A DNA stretch of 34,137 nucleotides from Gammaproteobacteria bacterium (lineage in GTDB: Bacteria; Pseudomonadota; Gammaproteobacteria; Granulosicoccales; Granulosicoccaceae), in contig JAHQVR010000022.1 in assembly GCA_019634245.1 (NCBI GenBank), positions 1-34,137 of the forward strand, read 5' to 3'. Both the position numbers and the translations under genes were made by a program. Under the pieces are notes generated by a model, which saw only the letters and a program-made list of their open reading frames with translations, had not been told where the DNA came from and ran no database searches. Below, one piece after another: positions 25,515 to 33,540 of this stretch (position 1 is its first letter; each line of letters starts with the position of its first letter).

Positions 25515-25973
25515 GTGCGTATGGATAAATTTGATCGACAAATATTAAATGCGCTTCAGAGCGATGCGCGGTTGACCAACAATGAATTGTCGGGTGTCGC
25601 CAACCTCTCGGCTTCTCAGTGCTCTAGAAGAAGAGCCCGTTTAGAAGATGAGGGATATATCAGCGGGTATCACGCGAAACTGAATAGAGAGAAGGTGGGT
25701 TGTGGCTTGCTCAGCATGGTCACGGTGACATTGTCTTCGCACGGAAGTCGGAATGCCGAGCAATTTAGACTATTGGTCGCTGGATTGCCGCAGGTGGTTG
25801 AAGCCTATGCTCTGACGGGGGAGATGGATTATTTAATCAAAGTGGCCACGAAAGATTTATCGGCGCTATCTGAATTCGTCAACGGATCTCTATTGACACA
25901 TGAATCGGTTGAGCGAGTTAAAACCTCGATTGTTCTCGATGTTGTTAAAGAAGCATCGATTTTAACGCTCTGA
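25515..25973 (+). CDS. Lrp/AsnC family transcriptional regulator
   Basis: A 152-residue protein (GTG 25515; the in-frame ATG at 25521 is as likely). The N-terminal helix-turn-helix is typical (DKFDRQILNALQSDARLTNNELSGVANLSASQCSRR, given in parts), as is the C-terminal RAM/ligand domain with VVEAYALTGEMDYLIKV. These regulators respond to amino acids. It sits head-to-head with hppD, so tyrosine or a related compound as effector is a natural guess. No specific binding site was identified in the shared 129-bp region. Confidence 0.92.
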   Translation: MRMDKFDRQILNALQSDARLTNNELSGVANLSASQCSRRRARLEDEGYISGYHAKLNREKVGCGLLSMVTVTLSSHGSRNAEQFRLLVAGLPQVVEAYALTGEMDYLIKVATKDLSALSEFVNGSLLTHESVERVKTSIVLDVVKEASILTL

Positions 25974-26021
25974 GTTTTCATAATGCTCTCAGACTAAGAG
26001 TTTGGAACCCCCAGATAGTGC

Positions 26022-26050
26022 TTGACGTAAATTGTAATGGGGGTTAGCCT
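26022..26050 (+). promoter_or_regulatory. Putative promoter for the SAM-II/metZ transcript
   Basis: TTGACG (26022-26027) and a weak TAGCCT (26045-26050) are 17 bases apart. Transcription from there would begin about 8-10 bases before the riboswitch. The -35 matches five of six consensus bases; the -10 matches only three. A 7-bp dyad, AACCCCC/GGGGGTT, overlaps the element. Confidence 0.35.
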
Positions 26051-26060
26051 AATTTGAGTT

Positions 26061-26113
26061 AGCGCCGATTTGACGATCAGCTTGCAGGCGCTTTATAAAT
26101 ACTGCTAAAGCGG
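26061..26113 (+). ncRNA. SAM-II riboswitch
   Basis: The sequence follows the SAM-II (metA/metX leader) pattern closely. Stem P1 is AGCGCC (26061-26066) with GGCGCT (26087-26092), around the conserved loop GATTTGA. The CTTGCA stretch is followed at once by the 3' strand of P1, then by TTATAAAT and TGCTAAAG. The H-type pseudoknot stem P2 forms GCTTGCA (26080-26086) with TGC (26103-26105) and AAGC (26108-26111), leaving a TA bulge as in the solved structure. It lies in the leader of metZ, the expected target. SAM binding would reduce expression. The start codon is 107 bases beyond the aptamer, so the usual direct occlusion of the ribosome site is not obvious. Confidence 0.9.
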
Positions 26114-26157
26114 TGTCTTTTGCCAAGCAAAGTCACCTTGGCTCGAGTGTTCTTTAG
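26113..26157 (+). other. Possible 14-residue leader ORF after the SAM-II aptamer
   Basis: A GTG at the very 3' end of the aptamer opens a short frame ending in TAG at 26155-26157. It overlaps a 6-bp hairpin (GCCAAG 26122-26127 with CTTGGC 26137-26142). The GTG directly abuts the aptamer, so ligand binding could occlude it. There is no proper ribosome-binding site, so this is speculative. Confidence 0.2.
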
Positions 26158-26220
26158 CCATCGCTTTCGCAGTGTCCATTTCGTGTTTTATTAGTGTTGA
26201 AAGCAGGCGGGAGCCCTTGT

Positions 26221-27426
26221 ATGTCATCACCAACGCGTAACCAAGACTTTGCGCTACTTCATCCGGACACAATCGCCATAAGAAGTGGTCATGAGCGCAC
26301 TGCGTTTCAAGAACATGGCGAACCCATTTTTACCACGTCAAGCTTTGTATTTGGTAGTGCCTCAGAGGCGGCAGCCCGTTTCAGCGGTGATGAGGAGGGA
26401 TACATATATTCTCGATTTACTAATCCAACGGTGGATGCTTTTCAAAACCGTTTAGCGCTGTTGGAGGGGGCTGAAGCCTGTATTGCCACAGCATCCGGTA
26501 TGTCGGCCATATTGGCTACTGTGTTGTCCTCATTAGAATCTGGGGATCACATTGTATCCAGTAAAAGTATGTTTGGTTCAACCGTAAATTTGTTTGACAA
26601 GTTGCTCCCAAAGCTTGGAATCAGTGTCAGTTGGGTTGCGATAGGGAAACTAGACGAGTGGGAACAAGCGATTACCGCAGCCACGCGTATGCTGTTTGTC
26701 GAAACGCCAACCAACCCTCTGACTCAACTAGCAGATATAGAAGGCCTGGCATCGCTTGCGAGTGACAAAAGTTGTATTTTGGTAGTGGATAATTGTTTTT
26801 GTACGCCGGCTCTACAGAAACCCCTTTTGCTCGGCGCAGATGTGGTGATTCATTCGGCGACGAAGTTTATAGATGGTCAAGGCAGATGTGTAGGTGGCGC
26901 TGTTGCCGGTAGTGAGGAGTTTATCGAAGAAGCGGTGTTTGGATATATGAGAAGCGCAGGGCCTGCACTTAGTCCGTTCAATGCCTGGGTGTTCCATAAG
27001 GGACTGGAGACGTTGTCTTTGCGAATGAATCAACATTGCTCTAACGCGATGAAGTTAGCCGAGTGGTTACAACAGCACCCGGCGGTTGCGCGAGTGCACT
27101 ATCCGGGTCTGAAAAGCCATCCACAGCATGAACTGGCTAAACGACAGCAATCGGGTTTTGGAGCGGTGGTATCTATGGAACTTGGTGGGGGTAAATCGGC
27201 TGCCTGGAGCCTAATCGACAATCAGAGATTAATGTCCATTACAGCTAATTTGGGAGATGCCAAGACTAGTATCACCCACCCTGCAACCACCACTCATGCT
27301 CGCATGTCTCAAGCAGATCGTCATGAAGTGGGAGTCACCGATTCGCTCGTAAGAATCGCGGCAGGCTTGGAGCACGTTGACGATATCATCCGTGATCTTG
27401 ACCAGGCCCTTGCGGCTAAGGCCTGA
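26221..27426 (+). CDS. metZ: O-succinylhomoserine sulfhydrylase
   Basis: A 401-residue PLP enzyme of the Cys/Met metabolism family, converting O-succinylhomoserine and sulfide to homocysteine in methionine synthesis. The PLP lysine is Lys215 in HSATKFIDGQGR. YSRFTNPT, ASGMSAI and VVDNCFCTPALQKPL are family blocks, and SITHPATTTHARM near the end is typical of MetZ/MetY/MetB enzymes. HPDTIAIRSGHERTAFQEHGEPI near the start is the MetZ-type opening. The ATG at 26221 has GGGAG seven bases ahead; upstream TTG/GTG starts are unlikely. A SAM-II riboswitch in the leader supports the methionine role. Its last 11 bases overlap the convergent aldo/keto reductase gene. Confidence 0.93.
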   Translation: MSSPTRNQDFALLHPDTIAIRSGHERTAFQEHGEPIFTTSSFVFGSASEAAARFSGDEEGYIYSRFTNPTVDAFQNRLALLEGAEACIATASGMSAILATVLSSLESGDHIVSSKSMFGSTVNLFDKLLPKLGISVSWVAIGKLDEWEQAITAATRMLFVETPTNPLTQLADIEGLASLASDKSCILVVDNCFCTPALQKPLLLGADVVIHSATKFIDGQGRCVGGAVAGSEEFIEEAVFGYMRSAGPALSPFNAWVFHKGLETLSLRMNQHCSNAMKLAEWLQQHPAVARVHYPGLKSHPQHELAKRQQSGFGAVVSMELGGGKSAAWSLIDNQRLMSITANLGDAKTSITHPATTTHARMSQADRHEVGVTDSLVRIAAGLEHVDDIIRDLDQALAAKA

Positions 27427-28360
27427 AATATTTTATGCATGCTGGGCGGACTTGCTCCCATCCCTCATCTAATGCAGCTACCACAGTATCGGGCAGAGCG
27501 GCATCATTGCAGGCGTTGAGGTTGTCTTCGAATTGAGCCAATCGGCTTGCGCCAATAATGATGGCGTTGTTACTTCCGTTGGAAATGTCTGAGTGATGAA
27601 CCAGCCAACGCAAGGCAGCATTGGCAGGTTCGATGTCCGAAGCTGAGCAAGCGGCACAAATGGATTCCATGACAGAGAAATAATCTGCTTTCCAGTATCG
27701 ATCTTGATAACCGGCGAACGTAGCAAATCGACCTGAAGAGGGCTGATCAGTAGCTTGAGTCGACACATGTTTTCCTGTCAGCATACCTCCGGCGAGCGGG
27801 TTGTATACATAGAAGCCGATATTGTAATTGGACAGACAGTTCAATAGCTCTCGTTCAATATCGCGCGTCAGAGCGTTGTACATACCCTGATAAACCACTG
27901 GTTTCATCCAACCCTCTTGTTCACAGATCTCCACAATTTCAGCCACTTGCCAAGCCGCGTAGTTGCTTAATGCGAATCGTTTGAATTTGCCTTCGCGGTA
28001 GAGACTAAACACGCTCGCAAGCGTGGTGCGAATATCGGTATTTAGGTCCGGTTGGTGTAAATAGTAAAGATCGAAAGAGTCCAATTTGGTTCTTTCCAAA
28101 GAAGTGGAAATTTGGTGTGATATTGAGGCGTTTGTGAGTCCATCCATAACTGATGGATTGGCCTTGCCGGCAATCTGCAGCTCCGCCAGGCCGGTTGACT
28201 GATTTATCTGGCCAAGGAGTAATTCGGTTTTGCCGTTGTGATAGACATAGGCGGTATCCAATTCAGTAAATCCGTGTGCACTAAATTTGTCGATCATTTC
28301 TTTGGCGTTTTGCTCATCAACTTGGTCGCCAAAGGTCATTGAGCCCAAAACAATTTTCAT
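27416..28360 (-). CDS. Aldo/keto reductase, AKR7-like
   Basis: A 314-residue NADPH-dependent reductase of the aldo/keto reductase barrel. The catalytic tetrad is in place: Asp35 and Tyr40 (ELDTAYVY), Lys66 (AGKAN) and His101 (YLHQP). The opening LGSMTFGDQV and the YNPLAGGMLTGKH segment match the AKR7 (aflatoxin aldehyde/succinic semialdehyde reductase) group. A role in detoxifying aldehydes is likely by family. GAGAAG precedes the start. The gene ends within the 3' end of metZ on the other strand. Confidence 0.9.
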   Translation of the reverse strand: MKIVLGSMTFGDQVDEQNAKEMIDKFSAHGFTELDTAYVYHNGKTELLLGQINQSTGLAELQIAGKANPSVMDGLTNASISHQISTSLERTKLDSFDLYYLHQPDLNTDIRTTLASVFSLYREGKFKRFALSNYAAWQVAEIVEICEQEGWMKPVVYQGMYNALTRDIERELLNCLSNYNIGFYVYNPLAGGMLTGKHVSTQATDQPSSGRFATFAGYQDRYWKADYFSVMESICAACSASDIEPANAALRWLVHHSDISNGSNNAIIIGASRLAQFEDNLNACNDAALPDTVVAALDEGWEQVRPACIKYFRP

Positions 28361-28400
28361 AAGTGCTTCTCTTTAAACTAGTTGGAGTGAATCGTACTAT

Positions 28401-29930
28401 TTAATTTTCTAGGTCTGCAACCGTGGTTTTGGTGGGTTTTTGGTGGCGGTTTTGGCGAGCAAACGAAGTCGATTGACGCTCGGATCGGATGAGCTTTGTC
28501 GTCATAAAAGAAGGCCTACCTTTTAACTTGTTGTGAGAGTAGTCAGCCAGTAGCCTCTCTTCTAAGATAGTGTTATTTGCCTTATTTATCAATAAAAATT
28601 CGTATAAATAAACGAACAGATTGGGCAATGAAATTCGGTGTGTTTGTGCTGTGGTTTCATACAACCAATCACTCAGCAGCATGAAATTGGTGAATGGAGA
28701 TGTGTTAAGTAATATTGGAAGTGTGTGAGGAAATCGGCCGGAGTTTGCTACTAAATCCCAATATCGAGAGAATCGCACTAGGCGTTGCATATCGACAAAT
28801 GAAATCGTATTTGTCTGAAGCACCCGGTAAGGTGCTGTCTTCATGTACTGCATTTGATACGGCTGGGTATGTCGTGTAATTGGTGTTCCTCTTAGGCGTT
28901 TTAAAATTCCAACTTGTATTTCATGGGGTTGCAGACTGTAGAGTAGATCGAAACCCGCGGCACAACTATCCAACGTTTCAGAGGGTAATCCGAATATTAG
29001 ATCTGCATGAATATGGGCGTGACTGTTTTGGACGATCCAGGAGATGTTGTCGCAGGTGGCTTGATGATTTTGTTTTCGGCTAATGATCTTCTGAACATTG
29101 GGGTTGAAGCTTTGAATGCCAATTTCAAACTGGAGAGAACCCGCTGGGAATTGTGTAATAAGATCCTTGAGATCTTCTGGTAATCGATCAGGAATAAGTT
29201 CAAAATGAAGTTCGAGATTGTTATCTATATGCTCCAAAAAGAAATTCAGTATTTTCTTGCTGCTTGAGATCTTTAAATTAAACGTTCTGTCAACAAATTT
29301 GAACTGTCTTGCGCCTCGGTCCAGAAGTCTCTTAAGATCTAATAAAAAGTTGTCTATATCGAATGCAACCGCTGTTTTATCTAAAGATGACAAACAGAAC
29401 TCACATTTAAAAGGACAACCCCTTGAGGCTTCAACGTACAGTACCCGATTGTGAATATCATCATCAGAGTAATGTGCGTAAGGCGATTCAATCTCGTTAA
29501 GTTTAAAGGGTATGGGCGTGATAAATTTTTGATCTGCAGAGCCGTCATATATCTCTTGGCAGAGATCTTTAAACGCTAGGTCAGCTTGACCTTGTATCGT
29601 GTAATCGGCCCACTGAATCAACGATTGATCATGCTGTTCAAAACTAACTTCAGGGCCGCCGATGATAATTGTTGTTTCGGGAGCAACGGATTTTATTATT
29701 CGAATGATGTCAGTGGTGATATCTACGTTCCAGATGTATACCCCAAAGCCAATAATTTTCGGTTTGCGTAATAGCAGTTTTTCGCCAATGTCTTCCGCAC
29801 GTTGGTCAGTGGTAAATTCATGAATCTCGGTGATAGATTGGAGATTCTGCATATTTGCATACAGATACCTTAGCCCTAGTGACGCGTGGATATAGCGGGC
29901 ATTGATGGTACATAAAATAATATCGGGCAT
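28401..29930 (-). CDS. B12-binding-domain radical SAM protein (DUF4080 type)
   Basis: A 509-residue protein from the ATG at 29930; an upstream start at 29969 adds 13 residues. It opens with a cobalamin-binding-like domain (CTINARYIHASLGLRYL, then KIIGFGVYIWNV and IIIGGPEVS). The radical SAM barrel follows, with CPFKCEFC (Cys172, 176, 179) for the 4Fe-4S cluster, LQFEIGIQSFNP and ADLIFGLPSET. The C-terminal part (about 370-480) matches the DUF4080 region usually found with this arrangement. Members are common, but their reaction is unknown. It is a single gene here, 40 bases upstream of the aldo/keto reductase on the same strand, so co-transcription is possible. The C-terminus is very basic and Ser/Thr-rich. 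Confidence 0.88.
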   Translation of the reverse strand: MPDIILCTINARYIHASLGLRYLYANMQNLQSITEIHEFTTDQRAEDIGEKLLLRKPKIIGFGVYIWNVDITTDIIRIIKSVAPETTIIIGGPEVSFEQHDQSLIQWADYTIQGQADLAFKDLCQEIYDGSADQKFITPIPFKLNEIESPYAHYSDDDIHNRVLYVEASRGCPFKCEFCLSSLDKTAVAFDIDNFLLDLKRLLDRGARQFKFVDRTFNLKISSSKKILNFFLEHIDNNLELHFELIPDRLPEDLKDLITQFPAGSLQFEIGIQSFNPNVQKIISRKQNHQATCDNISWIVQNSHAHIHADLIFGLPSETLDSCAAGFDLLYSLQPHEIQVGILKRLRGTPITRHTQPYQMQYMKTAPYRVLQTNTISFVDMQRLVRFSRYWDLVANSGRFPHTLPILLNTSPFTNFMLLSDWLYETTAQTHRISLPNLFVYLYEFLLINKANNTILEERLLADYSHNKLKGRPSFMTTKLIRSERQSTSFARQNRHQKPTKTTVADLEN

Positions 29931-30260
29931 AGTTTTACAGCTCTGACCAAATAGCCAAGGTGTCTCCACAAGGTAGGTTCTGCTTCCTATTCGATGGCAT
30001 GTTCACGTATTTCCCGCTGTTGCATTTTTTCATTCAGCTCGTTGGGTTAAGTGGCTGATATTAGCAGTCCGCAGTCTCGCTACCCGGCACTATTTTGCTG
30101 TCCTCTGCCTACTGTTCGTGGAGCAGGGGCTGATGGTGATTTTGCTCTCAAACCCATTGATAATGTGACGTAAATCTCATCCTGTTCAAACTACGTCTCT
30201 GCGTCGTGCTTTTATCCTTAGATCCGTTTATTTGTGCCAATTTCGGCCGTTACCGAAATC

Positions 30261-32690
30261 ATGAAACTCGGTATTCAATCGCGGCTAAGCTGGTGGTTGG
30301 CAGTGGTCATATTATTGATCGTTGCGGCTGTGCTCGCTTCAGTGAAATATATCGAAATTAGCTTTCAAGATCGCCTGTATTCGGAGCTGGCGAGCGCCGG
30401 TAGACTCGAGGCCACCCGCATAGAACAGGCTTTGAATGACTACCGAAATCGCACAGATCAGCTGGTGGCTTCTGTTGATTTTAGCAGGCCCAGCAATAAA
30501 CCTAGCGCCCTGGGCGACGAGCAGGGGGTGGGTTGGCCACTCCAGCACGTGCAAGAGAGCATGATGCGGTTTTCGGGCTCGACCGAAAGCTCTATTAAAG
30601 CGCTAACCATTGTTAGCGCTGATTCAAAGGTGCTGGCAACCACCAAGCGAACCAGCGAACCAGCGGTACCGACGGCTTTGGTCGCTGAAGCAAAGATCAA
30701 TGGGCAACCGGTATTCGGACCTGCGTTCCAAGTTGAGCCTGGTGATGAGCGATTGACTTTGGTTGTACCGGTAACTCAAGCAGATCGTTCTGAGGCCATG
30801 GCAGTCGTTTTCGAATTGGATTTATCGCCTGTGGTGCGATCATTGATTCACCACGAAGAGCAGGGCGAAACGCGAGAGGCGCATCTAGTTCAGCCAACCG
30901 ATGAAGGCGATGCCTTATTTTTAACACCGCTTCGCTTTGAAGAGAACGCTGCGTTTAATAAGCTGGTCGATGGTTCCAGTAATTTGCCCGTTATCAAAGC
31001 CCTTGATCTTTCTGGCACCGAAACTTTTCAAGCGAAAGACTATCGCGGTGAATTGGCTATTTTTTCTCTGGAACCCATTGAGGATACCGATTGGGGACTT
31101 ATCTCTAAAGTTGACTATCTGGAAGCCAGTGCAGTAATGCAAGATGTTAAACGCACGGTTATATTTGTAGGCTCGGTGGGTGTTCTATTTACCTGTATTG
31201 GTTGGTTCTTTTTTCTTAGACCGATCGGGATTCGATTAAAGTCCATTTCTCAGGCTTCAGAGCGCATTGCCGCAGGGGAATATCAAAATCCTATTGGTGA
31301 TCCGCGTGCCGATGAAATTGGCTACATAGCGCGTAGTGTCGATACGCTTGCGACTGCTCTAGACGACGATATTGCCAAGCGAGCGATTGTCGAAGACAAG
31401 TTACTTCACAGTGCCACACATGATGAGTTAACTCAACTTCACAATAGAAAATTTGCGCAACAGCAGATTGAGAAGCTCAGTTCGAACGAATCTACAGATT
31501 CTCATTCGATTTTATTTCTCGATCTCGACGGGTTTAAGGCGATTAACGACACCTATGGGCACGGTGCGGGAGATGAAATACTGATAGCGATTTCGCAACG
31601 CTTGCAGCGCTCTCTGGATGCAGACGCCACATTGGCCCGATGGGGTGGCGATGAGTTTGTAATAGTTCTACCAAATATGCATGGCACAAATGCCATGAAA
31701 GTGGCAGACAGGGTCTCGAAGCTATTCAAAGAAAAATTTAAAACATCCAGTGGGTATCACTCAGTAGGCTGTAGCATCGGTATCGCCACCTCAGGTGAGA
31801 GAAACACTCTGAAAAATGCTCTTCAAGAAGCGGATGCGCGAATGTATGAGCAAAAGCAAAAACGCAAGAGTGCTGGAACTACCAAATCAGTATCAATGCT
31901 GGGCTGCGCTTTGGAGGAAGATCGGGTGGAGGTTTGGTATCAGCCGGTTCTAGCCTCTAGAACGAATGGAGATCTTGAGATAGCTGGCGCAGAAGTTTTA
32001 GCTCGTATTCGCAACCCAGATGGATCAATTGCATCTCCCAGTGAGTTTCTGTTTATGGCTGATAGCGATGAATTTGGCAGTGCCCTAGATAAACATGTGG
32101 TTCAAGAGGCGTTTGATCACCTTGTAAAATGGCGTAGCAACGGAACGATGGGCGATGGCTTTCACCTGTCTCTCAATCTCTCCGGTGGGGCGATAAATTC
32201 TGAACCGTTTACAGAGAGTTTCATTGCCTCAATCTATGATTTAGATCTTCTACCTGAGCAGTTGGTCATAGAGATACCGCAGAATATTAAATACATTGAT
32301 ATGGTCCAAGTGAACAAGCTCAGGGACATCGGAATTAAAATTGCGCTAGACAACATCGGTGTACATCATTCAAATTTAAGTCGATTGGCTGAAGTGTCTC
32401 CCGAGATCGCCAAAATTGATAAGTCTTGGTTAAACGAGACGGGCGATTTGGAACATGAGACGGCCGAGATCATTCTAAGAAACTTAATAAATATGTGTGG
32501 TGAGTTAGGAAGCACTATTGTTGTTGAAGGGATAGAGACGCAGCGGCAAGTTGAAAGGCTCAAAGCGCTTGGCGTGAAATACTTTCAAGGTTACTACTTA
32601 GGTAAGCCGTTGCCTGCAGGAAGTTTCGCTATTGACTGGGGTGATCAATCCCCAGCAGTTCAACCGTTCGACTATAAAAAAGCCGTATAA
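30261..32690 (+). CDS. Membrane sensor-HAMP-GGDEF-EAL protein with degenerate EAL
   Basis: An 809-residue protein from the ATG at 30261 (a GTG at 30234 would add nine residues before the first helix). Membrane helix 1 (about 8-28) and helix 2 (about 299-320) enclose a periplasmic Cache-like sensor of 270 residues. A HAMP linker (about 321-373) leads to GGDEF at 462-466 (RWGGDEF, intact) and a C-terminal EAL domain. The EAL domain keeps the first Glu (AEVLAR, E578), NLS, the Lys of KIDKSW, VVEGIE and the Gln of FQGYYLGKP. However, DDFGTGYS is replaced by DNIGVHHS (about 697) and ITE by IPQ. Phosphodiesterase activity is therefore doubtful. The RxxD inhibitory site before GGDEF is absent. It is most likely a cyclase. 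Confidence 0.92.
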   Translation: MKLGIQSRLSWWLAVVILLIVAAVLASVKYIEISFQDRLYSELASAGRLEATRIEQALNDYRNRTDQLVASVDFSRPSNKPSALGDEQGVGWPLQHVQESMMRFSGSTESSIKALTIVSADSKVLATTKRTSEPAVPTALVAEAKINGQPVFGPAFQVEPGDERLTLVVPVTQADRSEAMAVVFELDLSPVVRSLIHHEEQGETREAHLVQPTDEGDALFLTPLRFEENAAFNKLVDGSSNLPVIKALDLSGTETFQAKDYRGELAIFSLEPIEDTDWGLISKVDYLEASAVMQDVKRTVIFVGSVGVLFTCIGWFFFLRPIGIRLKSISQASERIAAGEYQNPIGDPRADEIGYIARSVDTLATALDDDIAKRAIVEDKLLHSATHDELTQLHNRKFAQQQIEKLSSNESTDSHSILFLDLDGFKAINDTYGHGAGDEILIAISQRLQRSLDADATLARWGGDEFVIVLPNMHGTNAMKVADRVSKLFKEKFKTSSGYHSVGCSIGIATSGERNTLKNALQEADARMYEQKQKRKSAGTTKSVSMLGCALEEDRVEVWYQPVLASRTNGDLEIAGAEVLARIRNPDGSIASPSEFLFMADSDEFGSALDKHVVQEAFDHLVKWRSNGTMGDGFHLSLNLSGGAINSEPFTESFIASIYDLDLLPEQLVIEIPQNIKYIDMVQVNKLRDIGIKIALDNIGVHHSNLSRLAEVSPEIAKIDKSWLNETGDLEHETAEIILRNLINMCGELGSTIVVEGIETQRQVERLKALGVKYFQGYYLGKPLPAGSFAIDWGDQSPAVQPFDYKKAV

Positions 32691-32692
32691 CT

Positions 32693-32726
32693 GGGTCGGA
32701 CCCGCTCAACCCACAGGGTCGGACCC
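32693..32726 (+). repeat. Paired GGGTCGGACCC palindromes, cluster 3 left arm
   Basis: Perfect cores lie at 32693-32703 and 32716-32726, 23 bases start to start. The first begins two bases after the stop codon of the GGDEF-EAL gene. The pair faces the mirrored pair at 32835-32868, so the whole 176 bases look like a composite REP (BIME-like) element. Confidence 0.8.
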
Positions 32727-32834
32727 GGTCAGTTTTGGTATAGCGCTGATGTTGGTCCATTCTTCAAAAATACGGGGAAGGTCTTTCATTCGGTATCAGT
32801 GTGCGAAGTCTTTCTGCAGAGACGGGGTGTTTTT

Positions 32835-32868
32835 AGGTCCGACCCAGATATTGTATTAGGTCCGACCC
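32835..32868 (-). repeat. Paired AGGTCCGACCC palindromes, cluster 3 right arm
   Basis: Inverted copies of the core lie at 32835-32845 and 32858-32868, again exactly 23 bases apart. The right copy supplies the final Gly-Arg-Thr codons of the convergent GcvR-like gene and shares one base with its TAA. The 108 bases between the arms (32727-32834) resemble neither a transposase nor the insert of cluster 2. Confidence 0.8.
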
Positions 32869-33386
32869 GGTGGGGGGGAGTCGAGGTGTACATCGACCAT
32901 GATGTCATCGGCGATGGCCTGTAATTTGCCGTTGAGTGCGTCGATGGTTAACCCAGGTGGTAATCCAAGCCTGGCAGTGGCCTTAAATAATTGTTCTCCT
33001 GACATCGCCCCACTGAGTGTGCCGGATTCCATTTCTTCTATGCTGACTCCGCACTCGCTCAATACTGCTGATATATCGCTGACTATGCCAGGGTGGTCCA
33101 AGCCCAAAATATCGAGCGTCAGCTCAGATGCGGACGATTCGGGCACTGATTCAGCATTCACAATTTGGATCTCCAATCCGGAGTGGTTGATATTTTCTAG
33201 TGCACCCACCAGGCCCAGGCGGTCGGCATCTTTGACTTCAAAACGCACTATGCCCGCAAACTGCCCTGCCAAGTTGGCTAAGTGGCTTTCTAACCAGTTG
33301 GCCTTGTGCTGCAATGCGATCATCGATAACTCGTTAACAATGCCTGTACGGTTGGGTCCAACGACTGTAACAACAACAGATTTCAT
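32856..33386 (-). CDS. GcvR-like protein with two ACT domains
   Basis: A 176-residue protein of two tandem ACT domains: about 3-75 (VVTVVGPNRTGIVNELSMIA) and about 92-165 (LDILGLDHPGIVSDISAVLSE, given in part). This is the architecture of GcvR, the E. coli co-regulator that antagonises GcvA on glycine cleavage genes. No gcvA or gcv genes are nearby, so the partner is unknown. The final residues, SPPPGRT, are encoded by Pro codons followed by the dispersed repeat copy, so the natural C-terminus has probably been altered by insertion of that element. Convergent with the GGDEF-EAL gene. Confidence 0.85.
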   Translation of the reverse strand: MKSVVVTVVGPNRTGIVNELSMIALQHKANWLESHLANLAGQFAGIVRFEVKDADRLGLVGALENINHSGLEIQIVNAESVPESSASELTLDILGLDHPGIVSDISAVLSECGVSIEEMESGTLSGAMSGEQLFKATARLGLPPGLTIDALNGKLQAIADDIMVDVHLDSPPPGRT

Positions 33387-33540
33387 AACGAGTAATGGCC
33401 TTTAAGTACGATGTCACTATGCTAACACTAGGCTCTCGCTGGCCGGGCGCTGCGTACAGGCAGTTTATTGCGGCTGGGCTGTGCCAAGCACGATTCGGTT
33501 AAGCTAGCCTTGTCTTGACTCATCGATAGAGCTTTACCAA

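Noticed and set aside
32727..32834. A transposase or RAYT remnant between the inverted repeat pairs
   Set aside because: No frame in this 108-bp insert resembles a Y1 transposase, and the insert differs from that of the pair at 9378-9547.
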